Positions 1 to 7,757 of a stretch of DNA of 7,785 bases are shown piece by piece. Source of the stretch: CADEEN01 sp035716845 (GTDB lineage Bacteria; Pseudomonadota; Gammaproteobacteria; Burkholderiales; Burkholderiaceae_C). A program made the translations under genes and the position numbers. The notes below the pieces were generated by a model. The model made no database searches. It was not told where the DNA came from and saw nothing but the letters and a program-made list of their open reading frames with translations. Position 1 is the first letter of the stretch. Each line of letters opens with the position of its first letter. The stretch covers positions 1 through 7,785 of the forward strand of contig DASTJE010000174.1 of NCBI GenBank assembly GCA_035716845.1, read 5' to 3'.

Positions 1-1
1 G

Positions 2-1617
<1,616 letters not shown>

Positions 1618-1621
<4 letters not shown>

Positions 1622-2538
1622 GCGGCCTGCCCCGGCACGTCACCCTGGTCGACGTCGGCCCGCGCGACGGCCTGCAGAACGAGAAGGGCGAGGTCGCCAC
1701 CGCGCACAAGATCGAGCTGGTGCACCGCCTGCAGGCCGCCGGCCTCGCCGAGATCGAGGTCACCAGCTTCGTGAGCCCGAAGTGGGTGCCGCAGATGGCC
1801 GACAACGCCGCCGTGATGGCCGGCCTGCAGCGCCAGCCCGGCGTGCGCTACAGCGTGTTGGTGCCCAACCTCAAGGGCTGGGAGGCCGCGCTGCCGACGC
1901 GGCCCGACGAGATCGTCGTCTTCGGCGCCGCGAGCGAGGCCTTCAGCCAGCGCAACATCAACTGCAGCATCGCCGAGAGCATCGAGCGCTTCCGCCCGGT
2001 GACCGAGGCCGCGCGCGCGGCCGGCGTCAAGGTGCGCGGCGCGGTCAGCTGCGCGCTCGGCTGCCCCTACCAGGGCGAGGTGAGCCTCGACGAGGTGGAG
2101 CGCGTGGTGCGGCTGATGAAGGACATCGGCGTGCAGCACGTGGGCATCGCCGACACCATCGGCGTGGGCACGCCGCGGCGCGCGCAGGCCGCGCTCGAGC
2201 GCGCGCTCCGGCACTACCCGCTGGCCGAGGTGAGCGGCCATTTCCACGACACCTACGGCCAGGCGCTGGCCAACATCTACGCCTGCCTGGAGCTCGGCGT
2301 GCACACCTTCGACACCAGCATCGCCGGCCTCGGTGGCTGCCCCTACGCCAAGGGCGCCACCGGCAACGTGGCCACCGAGGACGTGGTCTTCATGCTGCAC
2401 GGCCTGGGCATCGACACCGGCCTCGACCTCGACGCCCTGGTCGACGCCGGCGCCTTCATCTCCGGCGTGCTCGGCCGCCCGCCGGTGTCGCGCGCCGGCA
2501 AGGCCTTGCTGGCCAAGAAGGAGAAAGCGACCGCATGA
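1618..2538 (+). CDS. mvaB: Hydroxymethylglutaryl-CoA lyase
   Basis: HMG-CoA lyase (liuE in liu-type clusters) cleaves 3-hydroxy-3-methylglutaryl-CoA into acetyl-CoA and acetoacetate, the last step of leucine degradation, in the cytosol with a divalent metal. The 306 residues match the usual bacterial length. Seen directly: an N-terminal VDVGPRDGLQNEKG (R16, D17, the catalytic Arg and metal-binding Asp of DRE-TIM enzymes), SFVSPKWVPQMAD, IADTIGVGTP, the metal-binding HFHDTYGQ (H208, H210), and the family signature GLGGCPYAKGATGN with active-site C241. That signature separates HMG-CoA lyase from isopropylmalate synthase and other relatives. The ATG overlaps the mccA stop (ATGA) and is preceded by GGAGG. 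Its own stop overlaps the next gene in the same way. It is the step two reactions downstream of MccA, the intervening hydratase being outside the window, so operon membership and function agree. Confidence 0.96.
2518..2523 (+). promoter_or_regulatory. Shine-Dalgarno site for the YbaK-family gene
   Basis: AAGGAG lies inside the last mvaB codons, 11 nt before the ATG at 2535. This is a slightly long but workable spacing, and it supports the overlapping ATG as the start. Confidence 0.5.
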
Positions 2539-3047
2539 GCGATGACCTGCTGCTGCTGCCGCCCGAGCGGCCCGAGGGCTTCCGCCGTGTGGCCGCCGCG
2601 CTGCGCGAGCGCGGCCACCCGCATGCGCCGCTGTGGCTCGAGGTGGCCGCGCGCACCTCGCAGGAGGCCGCCGACGCGCTGGGCGTCACCGTGGGCCAGA
2701 TCGCCAAGAGCGTGATCTTCCGGCGCAAGAGTGACGAGCGCGCGGTGCTGGTGGTGGCCTCGGGCGACCGCCGCGTCGACGAGAAGAAGGTGGCGGCGCT
2801 GGTGGGCGGGCCGATCGGCCGCGCCGACGCCGAGTTCGTCAAGGCGCGCACCGGCTTCTCGATCGGCGGCGTGGCGCCGCTGGCGCACGCCGAACCGCCG
2901 CTCACGCTGATCGACCGCGACCTCTACCGCTTCGACGCCATCTGGGCCGCGGCCGGGCACCCGAACGGCGTGTTCCGCCTGGCGCCGGCCGACCTGCCCG
3001 CGCTCACCGGCGGCGCGCCGGTGGTCGACGTCGCACAGGGTGCATGA
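2535..3047 (+). CDS. YbaK/ProX-type aminoacyl-tRNA deacylase family protein
   Basis: The 170-residue protein has the YbaK/EbsC/ProX fold family pattern. Members hydrolyse mischarged tRNAs in trans, for example Cys-tRNA(Pro) or Ala-tRNA(Pro). Visible hallmarks are the helix SQEAADALGVTVGQIAKSVIF with K58 at the position of the family's essential lysine, a beta-rich core (AVLVVASGDRRVDEKKVAALVG), the substrate-loop glycines and proline in FSIGGVAPLAH (G111, G112, P115), and a C-terminal HPNGVFRLAPADLPALTG. Length and motifs fit free-standing editing proteins rather than the INS domain inside ProRS. The ATG overlaps the mvaB stop by 4 nt, and its own TGA overlaps the next ATG, so it is co-expressed with leucine catabolism genes although its job is translation quality control. 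Which tRNA it edits cannot be told from sequence alone. Confidence 0.85.
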   Translation: MSDDLLLLPPERPEGFRRVAAALRERGHPHAPLWLEVAARTSQEAADALGVTVGQIAKSVIFRRKSDERAVLVVASGDRRVDEKKVAALVGGPIGRADAEFVKARTGFSIGGVAPLAHAEPPLTLIDRDLYRFDAIWAAAGHPNGVFRLAPADLPALTGGAPVVDVAQGA

Positions 3048-3253
3048 GCGCGATGGTGCCCAGCCCCTGCCGCAACATCTGCGTGATGCACGGGCCGAGC
3101 GGCCTGTGCGTGGGCTGCGGCCGCACGCTCGACGAGATCGCCGCCTGGAGCGTGCTCGACGACGCGGCCAAGCGCGCGGTGTGGGCGCTGCTGCCCGCGC
3201 GCCTGGCCAGCCTGCCGGGCGACGTGAAGCGCGACGCCGAGCCGCTCAGGTGA
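3044..3253 (+). CDS. DUF1289 small four-cysteine protein
   Basis: A 69-residue protein matching the DUF1289 family. It has the typical start P-S-P-C-R-N-I-C, then LCVGCGRTLDEIAAW, with four cysteines (C9, C13, C22, C25) spaced like a small metal-binding knuckle, and a short basic helical tail. The family's function is not established; metal binding is inferred from the cysteine pattern. The chosen ATG overlaps the previous TGA (ATGA), but there is only a weak AGGG three bases upstream. The ATG at 3053 (fourth residue) has that AGGG at better spacing and is a real alternative, with no effect on the domain. Its last 8 bases are shared with the 3' end of the convergent membrane protein gene on the other strand. 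Confidence 0.85.
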   Translation: MSAMVPSPCRNICVMHGPSGLCVGCGRTLDEIAAWSVLDDAAKRAVWALLPARLASLPGDVKRDAEPLR

Positions 3254-3944
3254 GCGGCAGGCTCCGGAACCAGGCCACCGCCGCCAGCCAGGCCGCGCTG
3301 CGCGCCAGCGTGAACCAGCCGACATGGCACAGCACGAACAGGCCGAGCACGGCTGCGGTGATGCGGCGCGCGCGCGCCTCGCGCGCCGGCGTCGTCCACC
3401 ACAGCAGTGCCAGCGCGGCGTCGGCGGCGACGAAGCCGATCAGGTCGTTGACGTCGCCCGGCAGCCCGGCCGGGCCGAAATTGCCGACCACGCGCGCCAG
3501 CACCGGCGGCACCAGCGTCAGCGCGGTGGCCACCATCATGCGTGCGTGCACGGCCATGGCCCGGCGGTGCGCCATGGCAAGACCCCAGCACACCGCGAAC
3601 AGCAGGCTCGAGAACAGCGGCAGGTAGGCGAACAGGCCCTCGGCGGCGAAGCGCGCGGCGTCCATCGCACGCACGCGCTGGTGCGCCAGCAGCACCGCTG
3701 CCAGCACCATCAGCGGCCCCAGCACCCAGCTCGCGCGCCCCAGCGCCCGGTGCAGGTCGCGGCGGCCCGCGTGCAGCAGCAGGGGCTGCACGATCAGCAT
3801 CGCGAACCACAGCGTCGACAGCGCGGCATGCGCGTGCGTGTAGCCGTTGAACTCGCCCACGCGCGACAGGTAGTGCGGCCAGAAGCCGAGCAGGGCCAGC
3901 GCGAGCAGGCCGGCGCTGGCGGCCGCAGTGCGGGCGGGGTTCAT
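3246..3944 (-). CDS. Multi-pass membrane protein, DUF2306-like, function unknown
   Basis: A 232-residue hydrophobic protein with about seven predicted membrane spans (roughly 6-26, 38-57, 71-88, 101-125, 136-152, 163-184, 194-214). There is no cleavable signal, but the first span is N-terminal. Conserved-looking polar positions are histidines at helix edges: H37 and H39 in THAHAALSTLWF, H65 in HRALGR, H126 in HRRAM and H133 in HARMM. The HRxLGR and H-x-x-M elements resemble DUF2306-type integral membrane proteins, whose role is unknown; the histidine layout is the sort that could ligate haem, but that is inference. The ATG at 3944 has no clear Shine-Dalgarno. It starts 13 nt after the GNAT stop, so it is probably the distal gene of that transcript. 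Its last 8 bases overlap the end of the convergent DUF1289 gene. Confidence 0.75.
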   Translation of the reverse strand: MNPARTAAASAGLLALALLGFWPHYLSRVGEFNGYTHAHAALSTLWFAMLIVQPLLLHAGRRDLHRALGRASWVLGPLMVLAAVLLAHQRVRAMDAARFAAEGLFAYLPLFSSLLFAVCWGLAMAHRRAMAVHARMMVATALTLVPPVLARVVGNFGPAGLPGDVNDLIGFVAADAALALLWWTTPAREARARRITAAVLGLFVLCHVGWFTLARSAAWLAAVAWFRSLPLT

Positions 3945-3957
3945 GGCCGTGCGAGCC

Positions 3958-4455
3958 TCAACCCGGCGTGGCCGCCTGCAGCGCGCGCCCCGGCAGCCAG
4001 CAGGCCATGCGCGTGGCGCGGCAGCCGTCGGTGAAGAAGGGCTCGGAGATCGGGTAGAAGCCCAGGTGCCGGTAGGCCTCGAACGCGTACGGCGTGGCGT
4101 TGAGCTCCACGGTGCGCGTCTCCGGGTGGTGCCGCTCGAGGTGCGTGCGCGCCGACTCCCACAGCGCCCGGGCGATGCCGCGCCGCAGGTGCGCGGGGTC
4201 GACGAACAGCATGGCCAGCAGCGACGGGCGCGGCATCAGCAGGAAGCCCACCGGCTCCTCGTCCTCGAAGGCCGCGGCGGCATAGCTGCCGGTGGCCATC
4301 ATGTGCGCCAGGCGCTCCGGCGTGGACTCGCGCAGGAACACCTGGCGCGCGTGCGGCTCCCAGTCGACCGCCGACAGCGCGAGAAAGCTGCGCTGCACCA
4401 GTGCCGACAATTCGGGCGCTTGGGCAGGCGTGACGGGAACAGGGGCGAACGGCAT
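3958..4455 (-). CDS. GNAT family N-acetyltransferase
   Basis: The 165-residue protein carries the acetyl-CoA binding core of GCN5-related acetyltransferases: strand LLAMLFVDPAHLRRGIARAL, with R-R-G-I-A-R at 91-96 as the pyrophosphate loop (R/Q-x-x-G-x-G/A), and NATPYAFEAYRHLGF (119-133), the typical motif B with the YxxLGF ending. Members transfer an acetyl group from acetyl-CoA to amines; the substrate here is unknown. I start it at the ATG at 4455 (MPFAPVPVTPAQ). The frame stays open 38 codons further to 4569, but that stretch is Arg/Pro/Ala-rich with no family similarity and covers a hairpin and the tail of another reading frame. The next gene, a membrane protein, begins 13 nt after its stop, suggesting co-transcription. 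No residues of the core motifs are missing. Confidence 0.85.
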   Translation of the reverse strand: MPFAPVPVTPAQAPELSALVQRSFLALSAVDWEPHARQVFLRESTPERLAHMMATGSYAAAAFEDEEPVGFLLMPRPSLLAMLFVDPAHLRRGIARALWESARTHLERHHPETRTVELNATPYAFEAYRHLGFYPISEPFFTDGCRATRMACWLPGRALQAATPG

Positions 4456-4494
4456 GGCCAGCGGGCGGGTCCGGGCAGTGTGACGCGGCCGCGC

Positions 4495-4513
4495 CGCCCC
4501 GGCAACCGGGGCG
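4495..4513 (-). terminator. Perfect 8-bp GC hairpin, possible terminator without T-tract
   Basis: CGCCCCGG and its exact reverse complement flank a 3-base loop (CAA on +, TTG on -). On the - strand it begins 7 nt after an in-frame TGA (4521-4523) that ends a protein-like tail. No T-run follows on either strand, so termination would be inefficient or of a non-classical kind. It also sits in the leader of the GNAT gene, whose ATG is at 4455. Confidence 0.35.
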
Positions 4514-4520
4514 TCCAGGG

Positions 4521-4595
4521 TCACGAGCGCGCCGATGCGGCCTGCAGCTCCTCGGTGACCCGCGACCACACCGTCGCCAGCCCGACGCGCGCGTC
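4521..4595 (-). pseudogene. Possible 3' remnant of a lost gene (about 24 codons)
   Basis: In the frame ending at TGA 4521-4523, the - strand reads DARVGLATVWSRVTEELQAA followed by SARS and stop. This looks like a genuine amphipathic protein C-terminus rather than the Arg/Pro/Ala noise typical of shadow frames here. Further upstream the same frame becomes a shadow of the DUF1697 gene. A strong hairpin follows the stop. I cannot assign a family. The reading that a gene was truncated when the DUF1697 gene arrived or moved is inference; chance is the alternative. Confidence 0.25.
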
Positions 4596-5169
4596 AGGAC
4601 GCGCCTTCGGCCAGTCGCGCCGCGAGCTTGAGGACGGTGTTCCAGTTGCGGGTGGTGACACCGCGACCCGCCGGGCCCAGCAGCGCGGCGCCGGCCCGGC
4701 TTTCCAGCAGGCCGGCGGTGCAATGCAGGTAGGCCGCCTGCGGCGTGACCGCCAGACGCTCGCCGGGCTGCAGCAGTGGCCGCAGTCGCTCGAGCGCCGT
4801 CAGCGCGGCGGCCTCCATCGCGAAGGCCACGAGGAAGCGCGCGTGGTCCGACGCCGGCGGCACGATCGGGTTGCCGACCACGATGGCGGCGAACGTCGCC
4901 GCGGACACGACGACCACTGGCGTGTCGACACCCAGGCGCTCCTTCAGCGCAGCGGCGATGGCCGGGGCGTGCGCGGCCGCGGCGCCGTCCTCGGCGCTGA
5001 ACATTGCATTGCCGCTGTTCAGCAGCGTGCTCACGTGGCGATGGCCCAGCGACTCCAGGAGTGTGCGCAGGTCGGCCATCGGCACCCGGGGGCCCCTGCC
5101 GACGTTCACGCCGCGCAGCAGCAGCACGAAGCGCGAGGCTGCAGCGCGGGTGCGAGCGTTCGGTGCCAT
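4594..5169 (-). CDS. DUF1697 domain-containing protein
   Basis: A 191-residue protein with the DUF1697 signature order: FVLLLRGVNVGRGPRVPMADLRTL near residues 14-36, HVSTLLNSGNAMFSA (45-59, the typical SGNxxF), a middle alpha/beta section with VVVVSAATFAAIV, and the C-terminal TTRNWNTVLKLAARLAE from 172. The biochemical role of the family is unknown; members are soluble, about 180 residues, and scattered as accessory genes. Length is normal. I start at the ATG at 5169. A TTG at 5193 would add eight residues, and neither start has a convincing Shine-Dalgarno. The perfect palindrome GGGTCGACCC (5175-5184) lies 5 nt before the ATG. Gaps of 112 nt upstream and 138 nt downstream suggest it may be an independent unit rather than part of an operon. 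Confidence 0.88.
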   Translation of the reverse strand: MAPNARTRAAASRFVLLLRGVNVGRGPRVPMADLRTLLESLGHRHVSTLLNSGNAMFSAEDGAAAAHAPAIAAALKERLGVDTPVVVVSAATFAAIVVGNPIVPPASDHARFLVAFAMEAAALTALERLRPLLQPGERLAVTPQAAYLHCTAGLLESRAGAALLGPAGRGVTTRNWNTVLKLAARLAEGAS

Positions 5170-5281
5170 CGGACGGGTCGACCCAGCGGTCAATGCGCGT
5201 GCAGGGGCGCTGCGTCAGTGCGCTCGGCACTGCCGCGGCACTTGGCGGCCGACCTCGACGATCAGCTCCATGCAGAGGCCC

Positions 5282-5773
5282 TCAGCCGCCGCTCGCGCGG
5301 GATGTGCGCCGCCGCCCGGTCGACGCGCCGAGATAGCGGCCGTCCAGTACCCGGTGGAACGGGGGCAAGAAGGCGAACGGCGAGAGCACGAGCGCCCAGA
5401 ATACCCAGCGGGGGTAGGGGCCCCAGGCTTGGAGGACGATCTGGTTGGCGGCCGTGACGCCCAGCGCGGCCAGCGAGACGGTCATCCAGACGTAGTGCCA
5501 GCGCAGCGCCTTGGGGCCCAGACGGTGCCGCAGGCGGATCGCTGCGTAGGCGAGCAGCACGCACCCCAGCCCGATCGCCGTGAGGACCTCGAACGCGCTG
5601 ACGGCGGGCGTGTCGGCCCCCAGCGCAAAGCCGCTGAGCGCGATGCCGAGCCAGGCCAGCAGGTAGCCCTTGCCGATCGCGCGATGCCGCGGGGTGCCGT
5701 TGGGAAACCGCAGGGCGGCCCACCCCAGGCCCAGGCCGAGGATGGCGATGACGACGTGGGCCGCGACGAGCAT
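5282..5773 (-). CDS. DUF2306-like integral membrane protein
   Basis: A 163-residue protein with about five hydrophobic spans (approximately 3-21, 37-52, 62-79, 95-115, 121-138). It carries the two motifs I associate with DUF2306 proteins: HRAIGKGY (H30-Y37) before the second span, and the helix start WHYVWM (H93, M97) before the fourth. The family has no established function; paired histidines at helix ends could bind a cofactor, which is inference. The codon before the chosen ATG is GTG (5776), an alternative start one residue longer. No Shine-Dalgarno is evident. It begins 34 nt after the acyl-CoA dehydrogenase stop and could be read through from it. The C-terminus is a basic, low-complexity tail (GRRRTSRASGG). 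It resembles the larger membrane protein at 3246-3944 in motif order, though overall sequence similarity looks low. Confidence 0.75.
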   Translation of the reverse strand: MLVAAHVVIAILGLGLGWAALRFPNGTPRHRAIGKGYLLAWLGIALSGFALGADTPAVSAFEVLTAIGLGCVLLAYAAIRLRHRLGPKALRWHYVWMTVSLAALGVTAANQIVLQAWGPYPRWVFWALVLSPFAFLPPFHRVLDGRYLGASTGRRRTSRASGG

Positions 5774-5807
5774 CACGAGGACCGCAGGGACGGCACCGGC
5801 CGGGGCG

Positions 5808-6938
5808 TCACGCCAGCGCCCGCCCGATGAGGATCTTCTGCACCTCGCTCGTGCCCTCGTAGATCTGCGTCACGCGCACGTCGCGGTAGATGCGTTCGAC
5901 CGGGAAGTCGCTCACGTAGCCGTAGCCGCCGAACACCTGGATCGCCGCCGAGCACACGCGCTCGGCCATCTCGCTGGCGTTGAGCTTGGCCATCGCCGCT
6001 TCCTTCAGGCAGGGGCGGCCGGCGTCCTTGAGTGCGGCGGCGTGGTGGATCAGCTGGCGCGCGGCCTCGATCTGGGTGGCCATCTCGGCCAGCTTGAACT
6101 GCACCGCCTGGTGCTCGAAGATCGGCTGCCCGAAGGCGCGGCGTTCCTTGCTGTAGGCCAGCGCCGCCTCGAAGGCCGCGCGCGCCATGCCCACGCTCTG
6201 GCTGGCGATGCCGATGCGCCCGCCCTCCAGGCCCGACAGCGCGATCTTCAGGCCCATGCCTTCGTCGCCCAGCAGGTGGGCCGCCGGCACGCGGCAGTTC
6301 TCGAACACGATCTGTGCGGTGTCGCTGGCGTGCTGACCCATCTTGTCTTCCACGCGCGCCACCACGTAGCCGGGCGTCGCGGTGGGCACCAGGAAGGCGC
6401 TGATGCCCTTCTTGCCGGCCGCGCGGTCGGTGACCGCCATCACGATGGCCACGTCGCCGTTCTTGCCGCTGGTGATGAACTGCTTGACGCCGTCGAGCAC
6501 GTAGTCGCTGCCGTCGCGCACCGCGGTGGTCTTGAGGCCCCCCGCCTCCGAGCCCACGTGCGGCTCGGTCAGGCAGAACGCGCCCAGCATGTCGCCGCGC
6601 GCCAGCGGCTTGAGGAAGCGCTGCTTCTGGTCCTCGTTGCCGAAGGCCATCAGGATCGAGCACACCGGGCAGTTGTTGACGCTCACCACCGTGCTGGTGG
6701 CGCCGTCGCCGGCGGCGATCTCCTCGAGGATGATCGCGAGCGCCATGTAGTCGAGCCCGGCGCCGTCGTACTCGGCGGGCACCGCCACGCCGTAGCAGCC
6801 CAGTTCGGCCAGGCCCTTGAGTTCGGCGGCCGGGAAGTGGTGCTCCCGGTCCCAGCGCGCGGCGTGCGGCGCGATGCGGTCCTGCACATAGGCGCGCACG
6901 GCGTCCTGCACGGCGAGGTGGTCTTCGGTGAGCAGCAT
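5808..6938 (-). CDS. Acyl-CoA dehydrogenase (short/medium-chain type)
   Basis: A 376-residue flavoenzyme that oxidises acyl-CoA to trans-2-enoyl-CoA and passes electrons to electron-transfer flavoprotein. The full family layout is present: an N-terminal helical domain, FCLTEPHVGSEAGG (121-134, FAD/substrate loop), QFITSGKNGDVAIV (153-166), YSKERRAFGQPI (262-273), QVFGGYGY (334-341) and the C-terminal catalytic motif QIYEGTSEVQ with E361. A glutamate here is the catalytic base of short- and medium-chain and glutaryl-type enzymes. In isovaleryl-CoA dehydrogenase the base lies in an earlier helix, and the matching position here (G240 in SGLEGGRIG) is glycine, so this is probably not IVD despite the leucine genes nearby. 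Butyryl-CoA or 2-methyl-branched acyl-CoA are plausible substrates. The ATG at 6938 fits the family N-terminus (MLLTEDHLAVQDAVR) but lacks a clear Shine-Dalgarno. The 107 nt upstream shows no obvious promoter. Confidence 0.93.
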   Translation of the reverse strand: MLLTEDHLAVQDAVRAYVQDRIAPHAARWDREHHFPAAELKGLAELGCYGVAVPAEYDGAGLDYMALAIILEEIAAGDGATSTVVSVNNCPVCSILMAFGNEDQKQRFLKPLARGDMLGAFCLTEPHVGSEAGGLKTTAVRDGSDYVLDGVKQFITSGKNGDVAIVMAVTDRAAGKKGISAFLVPTATPGYVVARVEDKMGQHASDTAQIVFENCRVPAAHLLGDEGMGLKIALSGLEGGRIGIASQSVGMARAAFEAALAYSKERRAFGQPIFEHQAVQFKLAEMATQIEAARQLIHHAAALKDAGRPCLKEAAMAKLNASEMAERVCSAAIQVFGGYGYVSDFPVERIYRDVRVTQIYEGTSEVQKILIGRALA

Positions 6939-7045
6939 GGCGGTTCGGCGGAGGGGGAAGTTCAGAAGGGGATCGCCTCACGCGCGCGAGGCTCAGCCGG
7001 GTGGCGCGAGGCCCGAGCGGGTGTGCAGGGTGCGCCCACGGCTTC

Positions 7046-7492
7046 TCAGATGCACACGAGGTGCCGCGCGGCGGCACCATGCACCGCGCTCATGGGGATC
7101 TGGCCATCGAAGGTGACGAGGCGCCCGCCATGCCGCACCGCCAGGGCCAGCAGGTACAGGTCGGTCAACTGTCGATGGCCGTGGACGCGGCCGTGGGCAA
7201 AGCGCTTGGCATCGAGCAGGCTCACGTCGTCGGCCCAGAACCGGTGCTTGGGGTGCGAGCACGAGTGCTGCAGCATCGCCACCGCTTCACCGACACCGAT
7301 GGCGTTGGGGTAGCCGGGCTGGCTCATGATGCGGACGCAGCCGTTTTGCGTCAGCGGGCACGTCGCCCAGCCGGCGGTGGCGTCGGCGAGGAACCACAGC
7401 GCCGCGGCCTCGTGGTGGATGTGCTGCTCGTCGTGCAGGGCGATGAGCACGTTGACGTCGAGCAGCGCGCACCCAGGCTCAGTAGATGCCAT
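7046..7492 (-). CDS. vapC: VapC-family PIN-domain ribonuclease toxin
   Basis: A 148-residue PIN-domain protein, the toxin of a VapBC type II module. VapC toxins are Mg-dependent RNases that cut tRNA or rRNA when freed from antitoxin. Landmarks are LLDVNVLIALHD with D12, WATCPLTQNGCVRI, HRFWADDVSLLD, GHRQLTDLYLLALAVRHGGRL with D111, and VTFDGQIP with D129. Position 49, where the TENG form carries an acidic residue, is glutamine here; this variant seems to occur in related PIN toxins, so it does not by itself mean inactivity. The ATG at 7492 overlaps the antitoxin's 3' end by 14 nt, as is usual for coupled VapBC pairs. The protein ends 107 nt before the acyl-CoA dehydrogenase start. Length is normal and the frame intact. 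Confidence 0.9.
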   Translation of the reverse strand: MASTEPGCALLDVNVLIALHDEQHIHHEAAALWFLADATAGWATCPLTQNGCVRIMSQPGYPNAIGVGEAVAMLQHSCSHPKHRFWADDVSLLDAKRFAHGRVHGHRQLTDLYLLALAVRHGGRLVTFDGQIPMSAVHGAAARHLVCI

Positions 7493-7736
7493 CGTCGCGC
7501 AGCTGGTTGATGGTTTCGTTGCTCACCACGCCGCCCCGCTTGGGCAGCGGCTGGATGCCGGCCTTGGCCAGCCGGCGCGCGGTGGCGTTGGCGCCGCGCG
7601 CCGCGGGTGGGGGCGCGGCCACCAGCGAGCGGCGTGCCAGGTCGCTGATCACGGCGCCGACGCTCAGCTTCTGCCGGCGCGCAGCTTCCTTGGCGGCAAG
7701 CAATACGTCGTCGGCGATATCGAGGGTGGTGCGCAT
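7479..7736 (-). CDS. vapB: VapB-family antitoxin (ribbon-helix-helix)
   Basis: An 85-residue antitoxin. The N-terminus MRTTLDIADDVLLAAKEAARRQ followed by LSVGAVISDLARRSL has the beta strand plus two helices of a ribbon-helix-helix DNA-binding domain (about residues 1-38). The C-terminal part, KRGGVVSNETINQLRDDGIY (66-85), is the typical toxin-binding tail that wraps VapC. I start at the ATG at 7736. The frame is open to 7784, but those 16 extra codons run through a palindrome that fits an operator better. It precedes and overlaps vapC by 14 nt. Autoregulation is expected: VapB or the VapBC complex would bind the inverted repeat at 7758-7785, which ends 21 nt upstream of the start codon. Confidence 0.9.
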   Translation of the reverse strand: MRTTLDIADDVLLAAKEAARRQKLSVGAVISDLARRSLVAAPPPAARGANATARRLAKAGIQPLPKRGGVVSNETINQLRDDGIY

Positions 7737-7757
7737 GGCGATTCGGTGAAGTGGTGC

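Noticed and set aside
4456..4569. A 38-codon N-terminal extension of the GNAT gene
   Set aside because: It has no family similarity, and the canonical GNAT fold starts just after the ATG at 4455. The stretch contains a hairpin and the tail of another frame.
5175..5184. 10-bp palindrome GGGTCGACCC just before the DUF1697 start
   Set aside because: It is short and GC-rich, so expected fairly often in this composition, and there is no second copy or regulator nearby to support an operator.
3928..5457. A 509-codon + strand open frame and a 429-codon - strand frame over the GNAT and DUF1697 region
   Set aside because: Both are Arg/Gly/Ala-rich and lack any domain, whereas the GNAT and DUF1697 frames show clear family motifs over the same bases.
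6977..6992. CCTC...GAGG inverted repeat between vapC and the acyl-CoA dehydrogenase
   Set aside because: The stem is only 4-5 bp around a GC-alternating loop with no T-run, so it is too weak for a terminator or operator. The rest of this 107-nt gap shows nothing recognisable.
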